This document shows positions 23,433-31,558 of a stretch of DNA of 46,563 nt, piece by piece (the first letter of the stretch is position 1; the number at the start of each line of letters is the position of its first letter). The stretch covers positions 1-46,563 of the forward strand of contig NZ_WBXP01000030.1 in the NCBI RefSeq assembly GCF_016415625.1, written 5' to 3'. Under the pieces are notes generated by a model, which saw nothing but the letters and a program-made list of their open reading frames with translations, had not been told where the DNA came from and did no database searches. The position numbers and the translations under genes were made by a program. Source of the stretch: Shimwellia pseudoproteus (GTDB taxonomy: Bacteria; Pseudomonadota; Gammaproteobacteria; Enterobacterales; Enterobacteriaceae).

Positions 23433-24216
23433 ACGCGGGCCAGTTTGGTCGCTCTTGCCAGATAAGAAAGTTAACCAGCAGCCCGGCCGGGATATGGACG
23501 TTATTCATGATCCCGAGGGTGCCGGCGTCCACCTGGGTGGCGCCATAGTTCCACATAAAGTACCCCAGCCCCGAGGCCACAACCCCCAGCCAGGCCAGGA
23601 TCCCCCACTGTAAGCCGCTGGTGGGCAGGTGCTGCGGGTTACCCAACATAAACCAGGCCAGCGCGGCTACCAGCAGGGCGCCCAGGTAAAACCAGGAAAA
23701 CGCCGTATGCTGCGCAATGGGATAGAGCTCCATCAGGCGTTTATAGCCCACCATGCCGATGGCAAAACAGATATTGGCCAGCTGGACCAGCAGCAAACCA
23801 AACAGGAAGTGGTCACTGAGCTTGTCATAGCGAATGATTGCCGCCCCGATAACCGCCAGCAAAGCGCTGAGCGCATAACCCCAGCGCAAGGTGCGGCCGC
23901 TTATCAGATCGTAAATCAGGGTAACGTACAGCGGGGTAAAAATAGTGAACAGCAGGAACTCCGGCACCGTCAGGTACAAATAGGCCCGGAAACTGAAAAT
24001 ATACATCACCCCCAGTTGCAATGCCCCCACCAGCATATACAGCCCGAGGACCCGGTATTTTTGCCCGGCAATGCGCAGGAACGGCAGGAACACCAGCGCC
24101 GCCAGCCCAATCCGCACCAGGGCAGAAAAATAGCTGTCGACATGGCCTGCCAGATACTCGCCAATCAGGCTGAACGAGAAGGCCCACAAAATAGTGGTGA
24201 TTATAAGCAATGGCAC
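23317..24216 (-). CDS. bioP: biotin transporter, EamA/DMT family
   Basis: This corresponds by position and sequence to E. coli YigM, described as a biotin importer. It contains ten hydrophobic segments in two EamA halves, including [20 protein letters not shown] at the N-terminus and [18 protein letters not shown] in the second half. The start is uncertain: there is no ATG until 24363, inside yigL. I used the GTG at 24216 (299 aa), but CTG at 24231 or the GTGs at 24291/24294 are possible, and none has a good Shine-Dalgarno. The 3' end overlaps metR by 116 bp in convergent orientation. Confidence 0.88.
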   Translation of the reverse strand: MPLLIITTILWAFSFSLIGEYLAGHVDSYFSALVRIGLAALVFLPFLRIAGQKYRVLGLYMLVGALQLGVMYIFSFRAYLYLTVPEFLLFTIFTPLYVTLIYDLISGRTLRWGYALSALLAVIGAAIIRYDKLSDHFLFGLLLVQLANICFAIGMVGYKRLMELYPIAQHTAFSWFYLGALLVAALAWFMLGNPQHLPTSGLQWGILAWLGVVASGLGYFMWNYGATQVDAGTLGIMNNVHIPAGLLVNFLIWQERPNWPAFIVGGSVILASLWVHRRWVAPRCVPAADDHKRAAGQSE

Positions 24217-24270
24217 AATAGCGTGTCTCAGTGGTGGGGAACAGCGGCCATTGTAGCGGGAAATACGGTT

Positions 24271-24299
24271 GACGAGTGATGATAAAATCACCACTCGTC
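24271..24299 (-). other. 13-bp hairpin between yigL and bioP
   Basis: An inverted repeat (24271-24283 with 24287-24299) with a 3-nt loop follows the yigL stop by 17 bp. In minus-strand RNA the single mismatch becomes a G-U pair, giving a fully paired stem. No T run follows, so it is not a classical terminator; it lies just ahead of, or across, the candidate bioP starts. Confidence 0.6.
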
Positions 24300-24316
24300 G
24301 CGGTGGCAACCGGGGG

Positions 24317-25120
24317 TCAGGCGATAGCGTACAGCTTACGTAAATAGCGGGGTACGGCGTCATCGCGGTTTGAGCCTATCACTTCCAGCGTTGGCAGGCG
24401 ATCCTTGAGGCGCTGATGGGCGTTCCCCATAATGCAGCCCTTACCCGCCATGGTCAGCATCTCTTGATCGTTCATGCCGTCACCAAAGGCGATACAGGAT
24501 GCAAGGCTCTCGCCCATTCTGGAGGATACCGACGCCAGCGCATGGCCTTTAGAAACCCCGCCGGCCATCACTTCCAGACAGGTCACGGTCGAAAAGCTGA
24601 CATTCACCCGATCCCCCCAGCGCGCATTAATTGACGCCTCCAGCGGGAGCAGGGTTTCATGGGTGTCGCTGGTGAAATAGACCTTACTTACGCCGTCGGT
24701 TTTCAGCGTTTTCGGCTCAAACACCTGATAATTAAACACGCTCTCTTTGAAATAGACCATGTCTTCCGGGCGCGGACGGCTGATGTGCCAGTTATCCCCC
24801 CGGTAGACGTTGGTGGCGATATCCGGGCGGTTATACACCATGCCGTACAAGTCACTGGCAATATCTTCAGCCAGGTCGTGGGCGAAAACCAGATTACCGG
24901 CGGTATCGTGAACCCGGGCGCCGTTGGAGGTTATCATAAACGCATCAATACCAAGATTATGACGCAGTTGCGCCACATCGATATGGTGGCGTCCGGTGGC
25001 AAAGACGAAATGCACGCCCTGGGCCGTAAGCTGTTGCAGCGTCTCTTTGGTGTAGGGGGTTAACAGGTGGTCAGGGGACAATAATGTGCCATCTAAATCA
25101 GATGCAACAATCTGGTACAT
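24317..25120 (-). CDS. yigL: HAD-family sugar/pyridoxal phosphatase YigL
   Basis: YigL is a Cof-type (IIB) haloacid dehalogenase phosphatase; E. coli YigL acts on pyridoxal phosphate and on sugar phosphates and is the phosphatase raised by SgrS during sugar-phosphate stress. It is 267 aa (266 in E. coli). HAD motif I is DLDGTLLSPDH (8-18), motif II SNGARV near 64, the motif III region GGVSKGHAL near 192 and motif IV FGDGMNDQEML near 217. It lies 59 bp after pldB on the same strand. Confidence 0.95.
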   Translation of the reverse strand: MYQIVASDLDGTLLSPDHLLTPYTKETLQQLTAQGVHFVFATGRHHIDVAQLRHNLGIDAFMITSNGARVHDTAGNLVFAHDLAEDIASDLYGMVYNRPDIATNVYRGDNWHISRPRPEDMVYFKESVFNYQVFEPKTLKTDGVSKVYFTSDTHETLLPLEASINARWGDRVNVSFSTVTCLEVMAGGVSKGHALASVSSRMGESLASCIAFGDGMNDQEMLTMAGKGCIMGNAHQRLKDRLPTLEVIGSNRDDAVPRYLRKLYAIA

Positions 25121-25179
25121 AAGATGAATTTAACCTCTGGTAGTAAGATACACGGCGGTCTATCCGCCAGGCGAAGCGC

Positions 25180-26169
25180 TTAATGCCGTTTGAAGAAATC
25201 AACAATGGCAGTCAGCGCAGCGGCGCGCATAGTGTCCTTTTCAAACAGGATCTCGTGGTACGCCCCGGGTATAACTAACGGTTTCTCCCCCTCACAAGGG
25301 TGGCCCGCCGCGGCCATCGCCTCACAGAACCGGTCGTGGGCACTGTTGTCCACCACATGATCCTCTGCGGCCTGGAGTAATAATACCGGCGAGGTGATGT
25401 CAGTGGCCCCTGTCATCACCTGTTCTCCTGCAAGCAGGCTTTCCCGTACCCAATGATTGGTCGGGCCGCCCACCCGCAGCTCTGGCTCATCCGCGTAGAA
25501 GCGCACATTGCGCCGGTAACGCTCGCGGCTGTGGGTCAGAATATTGAGACCAAACCCCAGCGCCCGCCAGCGGCCAGTGCCAATGGCATAGCCATCGCGA
25601 AAACGGGCGCGTTCTTCGGTCCAGTCAAGAATATGGCGCACCATCCAGTCCGGGAAGCGAATAATAATCCCGAACATCGGCGCGCTCAGGGCAACAGCAT
25701 CTGCTGCGTCCGGGTGGCGTTGCAGGAACAGCACGCTCACCGCCCCCCCCATAGAGTGGGCCAGTAAATAGCGTTTACGCCACGGGCCGGGTGCCACCTC
25801 CCGGGCCCAGAATTGCTCGAAGTCATCGACATAATCGCTGAATTTAACCACATGGCCGCAGTCGCTGTCCGCCAGTAACCGGCCAGATCGCCCCTGCCCC
25901 CGGTGATCAATAATCAACACGTCGAAGCCGTGCTGGTAGAGGTCATAGGCGACCTCCGCGTATTTAACGTAACTTTCGATCCGCCCGGGGCAAATCACCA
26001 CGACCTGTTCATGGTGGGAGGCGCAGAACTTTACGTAGCGTATCGGGACCCCCTCTACACCAGCAAATTCACCTTCCTCCCGTAACTGCCAGAAGTCAGT
26101 CAGCGGGCCAACGGAAAACGCGGCGAAGCATTTTTCCCTGTAAAACCAACTATTTTTGCCTTTTAACAT
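25180..26169 (-). CDS. pldB: lysophospholipase L2
   Basis: PldB is an inner-membrane-associated alpha/beta hydrolase that deacylates lysophospholipids. The nucleophile elbow is LLAHSMGGAVSVLFLQ (GxSxG, near 138), with LIIDHRGQGRSGR near 87 and the catalytic His in GAYHEILFEKD near 305. It is 329 aa against 340 in E. coli because it stops after DFFKRH, lacking the last dozen E. coli residues outside the fold. It is followed by yigL. Confidence 0.95.
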   Translation of the reverse strand: MLKGKNSWFYREKCFAAFSVGPLTDFWQLREEGEFAGVEGVPIRYVKFCASHHEQVVVICPGRIESYVKYAEVAYDLYQHGFDVLIIDHRGQGRSGRLLADSDCGHVVKFSDYVDDFEQFWAREVAPGPWRKRYLLAHSMGGAVSVLFLQRHPDAADAVALSAPMFGIIIRFPDWMVRHILDWTEERARFRDGYAIGTGRWRALGFGLNILTHSRERYRRNVRFYADEPELRVGGPTNHWVRESLLAGEQVMTGATDITSPVLLLQAAEDHVVDNSAHDRFCEAMAAAGHPCEGEKPLVIPGAYHEILFEKDTMRAAALTAIVDFFKRH

Positions 26170-26442
26170 AGGTGGTCATCAACTTCCGTGCTTATAAAGT
26201 CGTGTTTTGAGCAACTGGGCAGCATGTGCGCCTTCAACAACAATAGCGCATTGTGGCATAAAAGTGTTTACCCGGGGGAGTTTCCCACCCTCACAGTAAG
26301 ACATTGCGAGAATGGCTGCATCACAACACGATGACCCAATAACAGACCGGGAAAGCCAGGCATCACAGCAGGCGGGGTTAAAACAGGCGCGCGGTGCGTT
26401 CCGGCGCGCCAACATGATGTTGCGGTAGTTAGCAGGCGATGA
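26170..26442. other. rhtC-pldB spacer without rhtB
   Basis: E. coli has rhtB (homoserine/homoserine-lactone exporter) between rhtC and pldB. Here 273 bp separate them and no frame resembles RhtB. The only sizeable frame, 78 codons on the minus strand (26179-26415), is rich in Cys/Arg, matches nothing I know and is probably not a gene. The pldB promoter should lie here, but I see no clear hexamers. Confidence 0.6.
26386..26410 (-). terminator. rhtC terminator candidate
   Basis: On the minus strand GGCGCGC-type arms (26386-26392 with 26404-26410) form a 7-bp GC-rich stem followed by TGTTTTAA. It lies 33 bp after rhtC. Confidence 0.6.
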
Positions 26443-27066
26443 TTAGCGGGAGATGATCAGATGAATACCGAACAGGGTAAATAACCCCCCGGCCATGCCG
26501 TCAATCCACTTCGCCGCGCGCTGATAACCGCGGCGCATCGCCGGAAGGGCAAACAGGCAGGCCACTGCACTAAACCAGGCGCAAGTCTCCAGTGCAATCA
26601 TCACAAACAGGCCAATACGCGCAGAGTGGCCAACGCTATCGCCCACAAACAGGGAGAACACGCTACCAAAGTAGATAATCGCTTTCGGGTTAGACAGATT
26701 GGTCAGCAGCCCTTTCAGGAAGCTGCGCCAGCCGTTATGGGCCAGCTCCACCACCGGTGCTTCAGTCTCGCCGTTTTTTTTCTTTAAGGCGCCGCGCAGC
26801 ATATGGTAGCCCATCCAGCACAGGTACAGGCCACCGCCGACCATAATAGCGCTATGCAGCCAGGCCATTTTTTGCAGCAGGATGTGTAACCCCAGCAGCG
26901 CCACCGCCGCCCAGACCATAATACCAACCGTGATCCCCAGTACCCCCAGCATCGCTTCTCTGCGCGAGCGGCTTACCGCGGTTTGGGAAACAAAGAAAAA
27001 GTCAGGCCCCGGGCTCATCAGTGCAATCAGATGCACCAGTGCCACCGTTAAAAAAAGCATCAACAT
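26443..27066 (-). CDS. rhtC: threonine exporter RhtC
   Basis: RhtC is a LysE/RhtB-family exporter giving resistance to high threonine. At 207 aa it matches E. coli RhtC (206) and not RhtB: it starts MLMLFLTVALVHLIALMSPG and has the family SPGPDFFFVSQTAVSRSRREA near 18. Six hydrophobic segments are present, with a charged loop LKKKNGE near 115 and SNPKAIIYFGSVFSLFVGD near 142. It lies 65 bp after recQ on the same strand. Confidence 0.95.
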   Translation of the reverse strand: MLMLFLTVALVHLIALMSPGPDFFFVSQTAVSRSRREAMLGVLGITVGIMVWAAVALLGLHILLQKMAWLHSAIMVGGGLYLCWMGYHMLRGALKKKNGETEAPVVELAHNGWRSFLKGLLTNLSNPKAIIYFGSVFSLFVGDSVGHSARIGLFVMIALETCAWFSAVACLFALPAMRRGYQRAAKWIDGMAGGLFTLFGIHLIISR

Positions 27067-27131
27067 AGCAGACTCTGAGAAAGGAAGAGGAAGATCAGGA
27101 CGCGTATATTGTCACTTTTTATCGGCGCTGA

Positions 27132-28961
27132 CTACTCTTCATCATCGCCATCAACATGCTGCCTGATCAGAGTCATAAACGGCTTACCAAAACGCTCCAG
27201 TTTGCGCGTGCCCACCCCGTTAACACTCAGCATTTCGCCGGGGCTCACCGGCATTTGCTCGGCCATTTCAATCAGTGAGGCATCGTTAAATACCACGTAA
27301 GGCGGAATATTCTCTTCGTCGGCAATGGCCTTGCGCAGTTTACGCAATTTGGCGAACAGTTTACGGTCGTAGTTGCCCCCGTAGGACTTCTGCATCACCC
27401 GGGGTTTCAGCGCCACAACGCGCGGCACGGCCAGCATCAGCGGGTTTTCACCCCGCAGTATCGGCCGGGCGGCTTCCGTCAGTTGCAGCGCCGAGTGCTG
27501 GGCAATATTCTGGGTCGCCATTCCCAGGTGAATCAACTGGCGGATCACGCTGACCCAGTGCTCGTGGCTCTGCTCCCGGCCAATACCGTAGACCGGCAGC
27601 TTATCGTGCTGGTTATCCCGAATACGCTGGCTGTTAGCCCCGCGCAGCACTTCCACCACGTACCCCATACCAAAGCGCTGGTTAACCCGGTAAATGGCGG
27701 ACAGCGCCTTCTGGGCATCTTTCAGGCCATCATACTGGCGCGGTGGATCAAGGCAGATATCGCAGTTGCCGCACGGCGCCTGGCGCCCCTCACCAAAGTA
27801 ATTCAGTAACACCAGACGCCGGCAGGTTTGCGCCTCGGCAAAGGCGCCCATGGCGTTCAACTTATGGCGTTCAATATCCTGCAAGGGGCCGGTGGGTTTT
27901 TCATCCAGGCAGCGGCGCAACCAGGCCATATCAGCCGGATCGTAGAACAGCATCGCCTCCGCGGGCAGGCCATCACGCCCGGCGCGGCCGGTTTCCTGAT
28001 AGTAGGATTCAATATTGCGCGGGATATCAAAGTGCACCACAAACCGCACATTGGGCTTATTGATGCCCATGCCGAAGGCCACCGTCGCCACCACGATTTG
28101 CAAATCGTCCCGCTGGAATTGCTCCTGCACCTGGGCACGCACCGCGTTTTCCAGCCCCGCATGGTAGGCCGCCGCGCTGATGCCGCGGCTCTGTAACCGG
28201 GCGGCAGTGTCTTCAACTTTCGCCCGGCTGTTACAGTAAATAATGCCGGACTTGCCGCGTTGCTCCTGGACATAGCGCATCAGTTGGTCAAGGGGCTTAA
28301 ATTTTTCCATCAGCATATAGCGGATGTTGGGGCGGTCGAAGCTGCTGACCTGGATTAGCGGATCATTTAACCCAAGCAGCCGGGCAATATCCAGCCGGGT
28401 GGTGTCATCCGCCGTGGCGGTCAGTGCCACGAACGGCACCGCGGCAAAGCGGTGACGTAACTGGCCAAGGAGTGCGTATTCCGGGCGGAAATCATGGCCC
28501 CACTGGGAAATACAGTGCGCTTCATCCACCGCCAGCAGCGCTAATTTCCACTGGCTGAGCTGGTCGATAAGGCTGTCCATCATCAGCCGCTCCGGCGCCA
28601 CATACAGCAAGCGGATCTCCCCGCGCTGGCAGCCGTTCATCACCTCCAGCTGCTGCTCCCGGCTTTGGGTCGAGTTCAGACAGGCGGCGGCAACACCGTT
28701 CGCCAGTAACTGGTCAACCTGGTCTTTCATCAGAGAGATCAGCGGGGAGACCACCACCGTAAGGCCGCCGAGGATCAGCGCCGGGATTTGGTAGCAGAGC
28801 GATTTTCCCCCGCCGGTGGGCATTACCACCAGGCTGTCCTGGCCGCTGAGGATCGCGGCAATAATCGCTTCCTGCCCCGGGCGGAATTGCTGGTAGCCAA
28901 AGGTCTCCTGCAAGACCTGCTTCGCCAGCGATACCTGATTTAACACTTCCGCCTCTGCCAC
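27132..28961 (-). CDS. recQ: ATP-dependent DNA helicase RecQ
   Basis: RecQ is a 3'-5' SF2 helicase of the RecF pathway. Walker A is MPTGGGKSLCYQIPA near 48, the DEAH box and aromatic loop are LAVDEAHCISQWGHDFRPEY near 142, motif VI is YYQETGRAGRDG near 320, the zinc domain is C(RR)..CGNCDIC near 380-404 and the HRDC domain is at about 525-600. The start is GTG at 28961, preceded by GGAG at 28967-28970, giving 609 aa as in E. coli; the open frame extends 21 codons upstream without support. It begins 66 bp after pldA. Confidence 0.96.
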   Translation of the reverse strand: MAEAEVLNQVSLAKQVLQETFGYQQFRPGQEAIIAAILSGQDSLVVMPTGGGKSLCYQIPALILGGLTVVVSPLISLMKDQVDQLLANGVAAACLNSTQSREQQLEVMNGCQRGEIRLLYVAPERLMMDSLIDQLSQWKLALLAVDEAHCISQWGHDFRPEYALLGQLRHRFAAVPFVALTATADDTTRLDIARLLGLNDPLIQVSSFDRPNIRYMLMEKFKPLDQLMRYVQEQRGKSGIIYCNSRAKVEDTAARLQSRGISAAAYHAGLENAVRAQVQEQFQRDDLQIVVATVAFGMGINKPNVRFVVHFDIPRNIESYYQETGRAGRDGLPAEAMLFYDPADMAWLRRCLDEKPTGPLQDIERHKLNAMGAFAEAQTCRRLVLLNYFGEGRQAPCGNCDICLDPPRQYDGLKDAQKALSAIYRVNQRFGMGYVVEVLRGANSQRIRDNQHDKLPVYGIGREQSHEHWVSVIRQLIHLGMATQNIAQHSALQLTEAARPILRGENPLMLAVPRVVALKPRVMQKSYGGNYDRKLFAKLRKLRKAIADEENIPPYVVFNDASLIEMAEQMPVSPGEMLSVNGVGTRKLERFGKPFMTLIRQHVDGDDEE

Positions 28962-28985
28962 GTTTACTCCGCCTGTAGAAAATAA

Positions 28986-29011
28986 AACAGGCGCTATTTT
29001 CAGCGCCCGTT
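28986..29011 (-). terminator. pldA rho-independent terminator
   Basis: On the minus strand a 10-bp stem (28986-28995 with 29002-29011, one G-U pair) is followed by TTATTTT. It lies between pldA and recQ and overlaps the region where a recQ promoter is expected. Confidence 0.75.
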
Positions 29012-29027
29012 TCCGAAACTGCAATGG

Positions 29028-29897
29028 TTAAAACAGATCGTTAAGCATAACCCCGACACCGATCCGGGTCTGATTAAAGTTATAATCAATCATCGACTCG
29101 CCATATCCACTGTATAACTGACTGTAAAGCCGGACATGTTTGGTTATCGGGTAGCTGACCCCCAGCTCTGCGCCGCCATAGCCGGTATTCCAGTTATATT
29201 GGCCTTTGGCGCTGAATATCCAGTCCCCCAGCTCATAACCCAGCTTCAACTGGTAGTACCCCATATATTTGGTGATGTCCGGGTTATCATTGCTGTTACC
29301 CAGCACATACCAGGGTTTGACCTCCACCAGAAAGTGGCCGTTCTCCGCCATCAGGCGCGCATAAGCGCGGTTCCAGCTGCGTGAGGTCGGGTCGGAACGT
29401 CCGTTGGACTGGTGGTTATAGCCCACTTCGATATCGCGTAATGTCCAGTCCCCAAGGCGGTACGCCGTCGCCCAGCCGAGAAACAGTTGCGGTTCGTAGT
29501 TGGTTTCGCGAAAGGGCGAGGATTCGCTGCTGTTAGACAACTGCCACCAGGAGCGCTGGGTATAAGACGCTGCCAGTACCGAGTTATCCCCGACAATACC
29601 GCGCCACAGCGGGAACGCCAGGCTCAGCTGGAATTTCACCTCATCTTTGCGGGCATTGTCAGACCAGTTATACGAGCTGATGGCCTCTTTATTGAGATCG
29701 CTAGTCCAGGTGTAGAGGACATAGTTACTTTCGTAAGGATAAATAACGAAGGGGTTATCGTGGTCCTGCAACAGATTATAAATAATACTGCCTTTTACCG
29801 GTAACGCATCGTGCACAGTGCTTTCAGATGCCCCAAAAACAACCCCTGAGCCAGACAGCAAACTTGCTGCCAATACTTTTACCACCAACTTTCGCAT
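29028..29897 (-). CDS. pldA: outer membrane phospholipase A
   Basis: OMPLA is a calcium-dependent 12-stranded outer membrane beta-barrel that degrades mislocalised phospholipids. The catalytic His, Ser and Asn lie in GYNHQSNGRSDPTSRSWNRA (near 140-160). A signal peptide of about 20 residues (KLVVKVLAASLLSGSGVVFG) precedes the mature part, and the protein ends with an aromatic residue (VMLNDLF), as barrel proteins do. Two in-frame Met are possible; AGGAGA (about 29908-29913) stands at the right distance for the second, 29897, giving 289 aa, the E. coli length. It is divergent from yigI. Confidence 0.96.
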   Translation of the reverse strand: MRKLVVKVLAASLLSGSGVVFGASESTVHDALPVKGSIIYNLLQDHDNPFVIYPYESNYVLYTWTSDLNKEAISSYNWSDNARKDEVKFQLSLAFPLWRGIVGDNSVLAASYTQRSWWQLSNSSESSPFRETNYEPQLFLGWATAYRLGDWTLRDIEVGYNHQSNGRSDPTSRSWNRAYARLMAENGHFLVEVKPWYVLGNSNDNPDITKYMGYYQLKLGYELGDWIFSAKGQYNWNTGYGGAELGVSYPITKHVRLYSQLYSGYGESMIDYNFNQTRIGVGVMLNDLF

Positions 29898-30067
29898 CCG
29901 CCCGGTTCTCCTGAACATATTTATAATCTGAATTTCCCTCAGGGCATTTAACCATTAACCCTACAAAAACTTCAGTTGCTTTACTAATCCTTAATAACAA
30001 CATTTGCAATTCAAAAAATAAACAGCATTATAACATTCAGACTCATCCGACCACTCTGGAGGTTATT

Positions 30068-30538
30068 TTGTCCGCCACCCTGTTAACCACTGAAATCGTC
30101 ATGAAAATTGTTGGCGAGCTGTTTATTTACCAGATGCCTTTTAACCGGGCACTGGGGCTGGAGCTGGAGCACTATGATGCGCAGTCTGCCCGCGTGGTCT
30201 TTAACCAGCAGCCGATGATGATAGGCAACTGGGCCCAGCAGATCCTGCACGGCGGGGTGATTGCCTCTGCCATGGACGTGGCCGCAGGTTTGGTCTGTGT
30301 CGGTAATGCCCTTAGCCGCCACGATACCATCAGTGAAGATGAGTTACATCGCCGATTATCACGGATGGGAACCATTGATTTACGGGTGGATTATTTACGA
30401 CCGGGGCGCGGAACGCGGTTTACCGCCAGCGCCACGCTATTGCGGGCGGGGAATAAAGTCGCGGTAGCGAGAGTGGAATTACATAACGATGCGCAGCTAC
30501 ATATCGCCAGCACCACCGCAACCTATATGGTGGGGTGA
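30068..30538 (+). CDS. yigI: hotdog-fold acyl-CoA thioesterase YigI
   Basis: This 156-aa protein is the YigI member of the PaaI-like thioesterases; the E. coli protein acts on medium and long acyl-CoA. The hotdog signature is [21 protein letters not shown] near 57-77, then [20 protein letters not shown] near 100. The start is TTG at 30068, preceded at 5 bp by GGAGG (30058-30062). There is no nearer ATG that keeps the conserved N-terminus. It is upstream of rarD on the same strand. Confidence 0.92.
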   Translation: MSATLLTTEIVMKIVGELFIYQMPFNRALGLELEHYDAQSARVVFNQQPMMIGNWAQQILHGGVIASAMDVAAGLVCVGNALSRHDTISEDELHRRLSRMGTIDLRVDYLRPGRGTRFTASATLLRAGNKVAVARVELHNDAQLHIASTTATYMVG

Positions 30539-30592
30539 TAGCCGTAATCCTGTTACACTCCGGCTACTTTTCTCTGGTTAATGTTGTGGATT

Positions 30593-31489
30593 ATGGATCC
30601 GAAACAAACGCGGCAGGGTATTATGCTCGCCATTGCCGCCTATTTTATCTGGGGTATTGCCCCGGCGTATTTTAAATTACTCCTGGCCGTCCCGGCGGAT
30701 GAAATCCTGACCCACCGTATTATCTGGTCATTTTTCTTTATGCTGGTGCTGATAACCCTCAGCCGTCAGTGGCATCAGGTCAGTAAAATTCGCCAGATGC
30801 CCAAAAAGTTATTGGCCCTGGCGCTCTCTGCCATTTTAGTTGGCGGCAACTGGCTGCTGTTTATCTGGGCGGTCAATCATAACCATATGCTGGAAGCGAG
30901 CCTCGGTTATTTTATTAACCCGCTGGTGAACGTATTGCTGGGGATGTTATTCCTCGGCGAGCGCTTTCGCCGGATGCAGTGGCTGGCGGTGTTACTGGCG
31001 GCCACCGGGGTGATAGTCCAGCTGTGGACCTTCGGCTCACTACCGCTGATAGCCCTCGGCCTGGCTTTCAGTTTTGCCTTCTACGGCCTGGTACGTAAAA
31101 AAATTGCGGTCGATGCCCAGACCGGCATGCTGGTTGAAACCCTGTGGCTACTGCCGGTGGCGGCCATTTATCTGTTTGGGATTGCCGACAGCCCCACCAG
31201 CCATCTGGGCAGTAACCCCGCCAGCCTGAATATACTGCTGCTGGCCGCCGGGGTAATAACCACCGTGCCGCTGCTCTGTTTTACCGGTGCCGCCACCCGG
31301 TTACGGCTCTCCACCCTCGGGTTCTTCCAGTATATCGGCCCGACCCTGATGTTTGTGCTGGCAATCCTGTTCTACGGTGAGGTTCCCGGCCCGGACAAGC
31401 TGGTCACCTTTGCCTTTATCTGGGCCGCACTGGGGATTTTTATCGCCGATGCCCTGTATACCCAGCGCCGCACCGCCCGCGCGCGATAG
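30593..31489 (+). CDS. rarD: RarD, EamA/DMT-family permease
   Basis: RarD is a ten-segment inner-membrane protein of the drug/metabolite transporter superfamily; a chloramphenicol link has been proposed but the natural substrate is unknown. It is 298 aa (296 in E. coli). Typical stretches are AAYFIWGIAPAYFKLLLAVP near 15 and LSTLGFFQYIGPTLMFVLA near 240. The ATG at 30593 (product begins MDPKQTRQG) matches the family; an upstream in-frame Met at 30581 is less likely. yigF and yigG, its E. coli neighbours on the corA side, are absent. Confidence 0.94.
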   Translation: MDPKQTRQGIMLAIAAYFIWGIAPAYFKLLLAVPADEILTHRIIWSFFFMLVLITLSRQWHQVSKIRQMPKKLLALALSAILVGGNWLLFIWAVNHNHMLEASLGYFINPLVNVLLGMLFLGERFRRMQWLAVLLAATGVIVQLWTFGSLPLIALGLAFSFAFYGLVRKKIAVDAQTGMLVETLWLLPVAAIYLFGIADSPTSHLGSNPASLNILLLAAGVITTVPLLCFTGAATRLRLSTLGFFQYIGPTLMFVLAILFYGEVPGPDKLVTFAFIWAALGIFIADALYTQRRTARAR

Positions 31490-31503
31490 ATCAGCCAGAA
31501 CGT

Positions 31504-31545
31504 AAAAAGGCCCGCGGCAGTGGTTACCTGCAACGGGCCTTTTTT
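31504..31545. terminator. bidirectional terminator shared by rarD and corA
   Basis: AAAAAGGCCCG (31504-31514) pairs with CGGGCCTTTTT (31534-31544), giving an 11-bp stem with A and T tracts on either side. It can end transcripts from both convergent genes. Confidence 0.9.
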
Positions 31546-31558
31546 GACCGTCTGAGGC

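Noticed and set aside
31504-31545. Inverted repeat after rarD as a transposon end
   Set aside because: Its A/T-flanked 11-bp stem between convergent genes is a normal bidirectional terminator.
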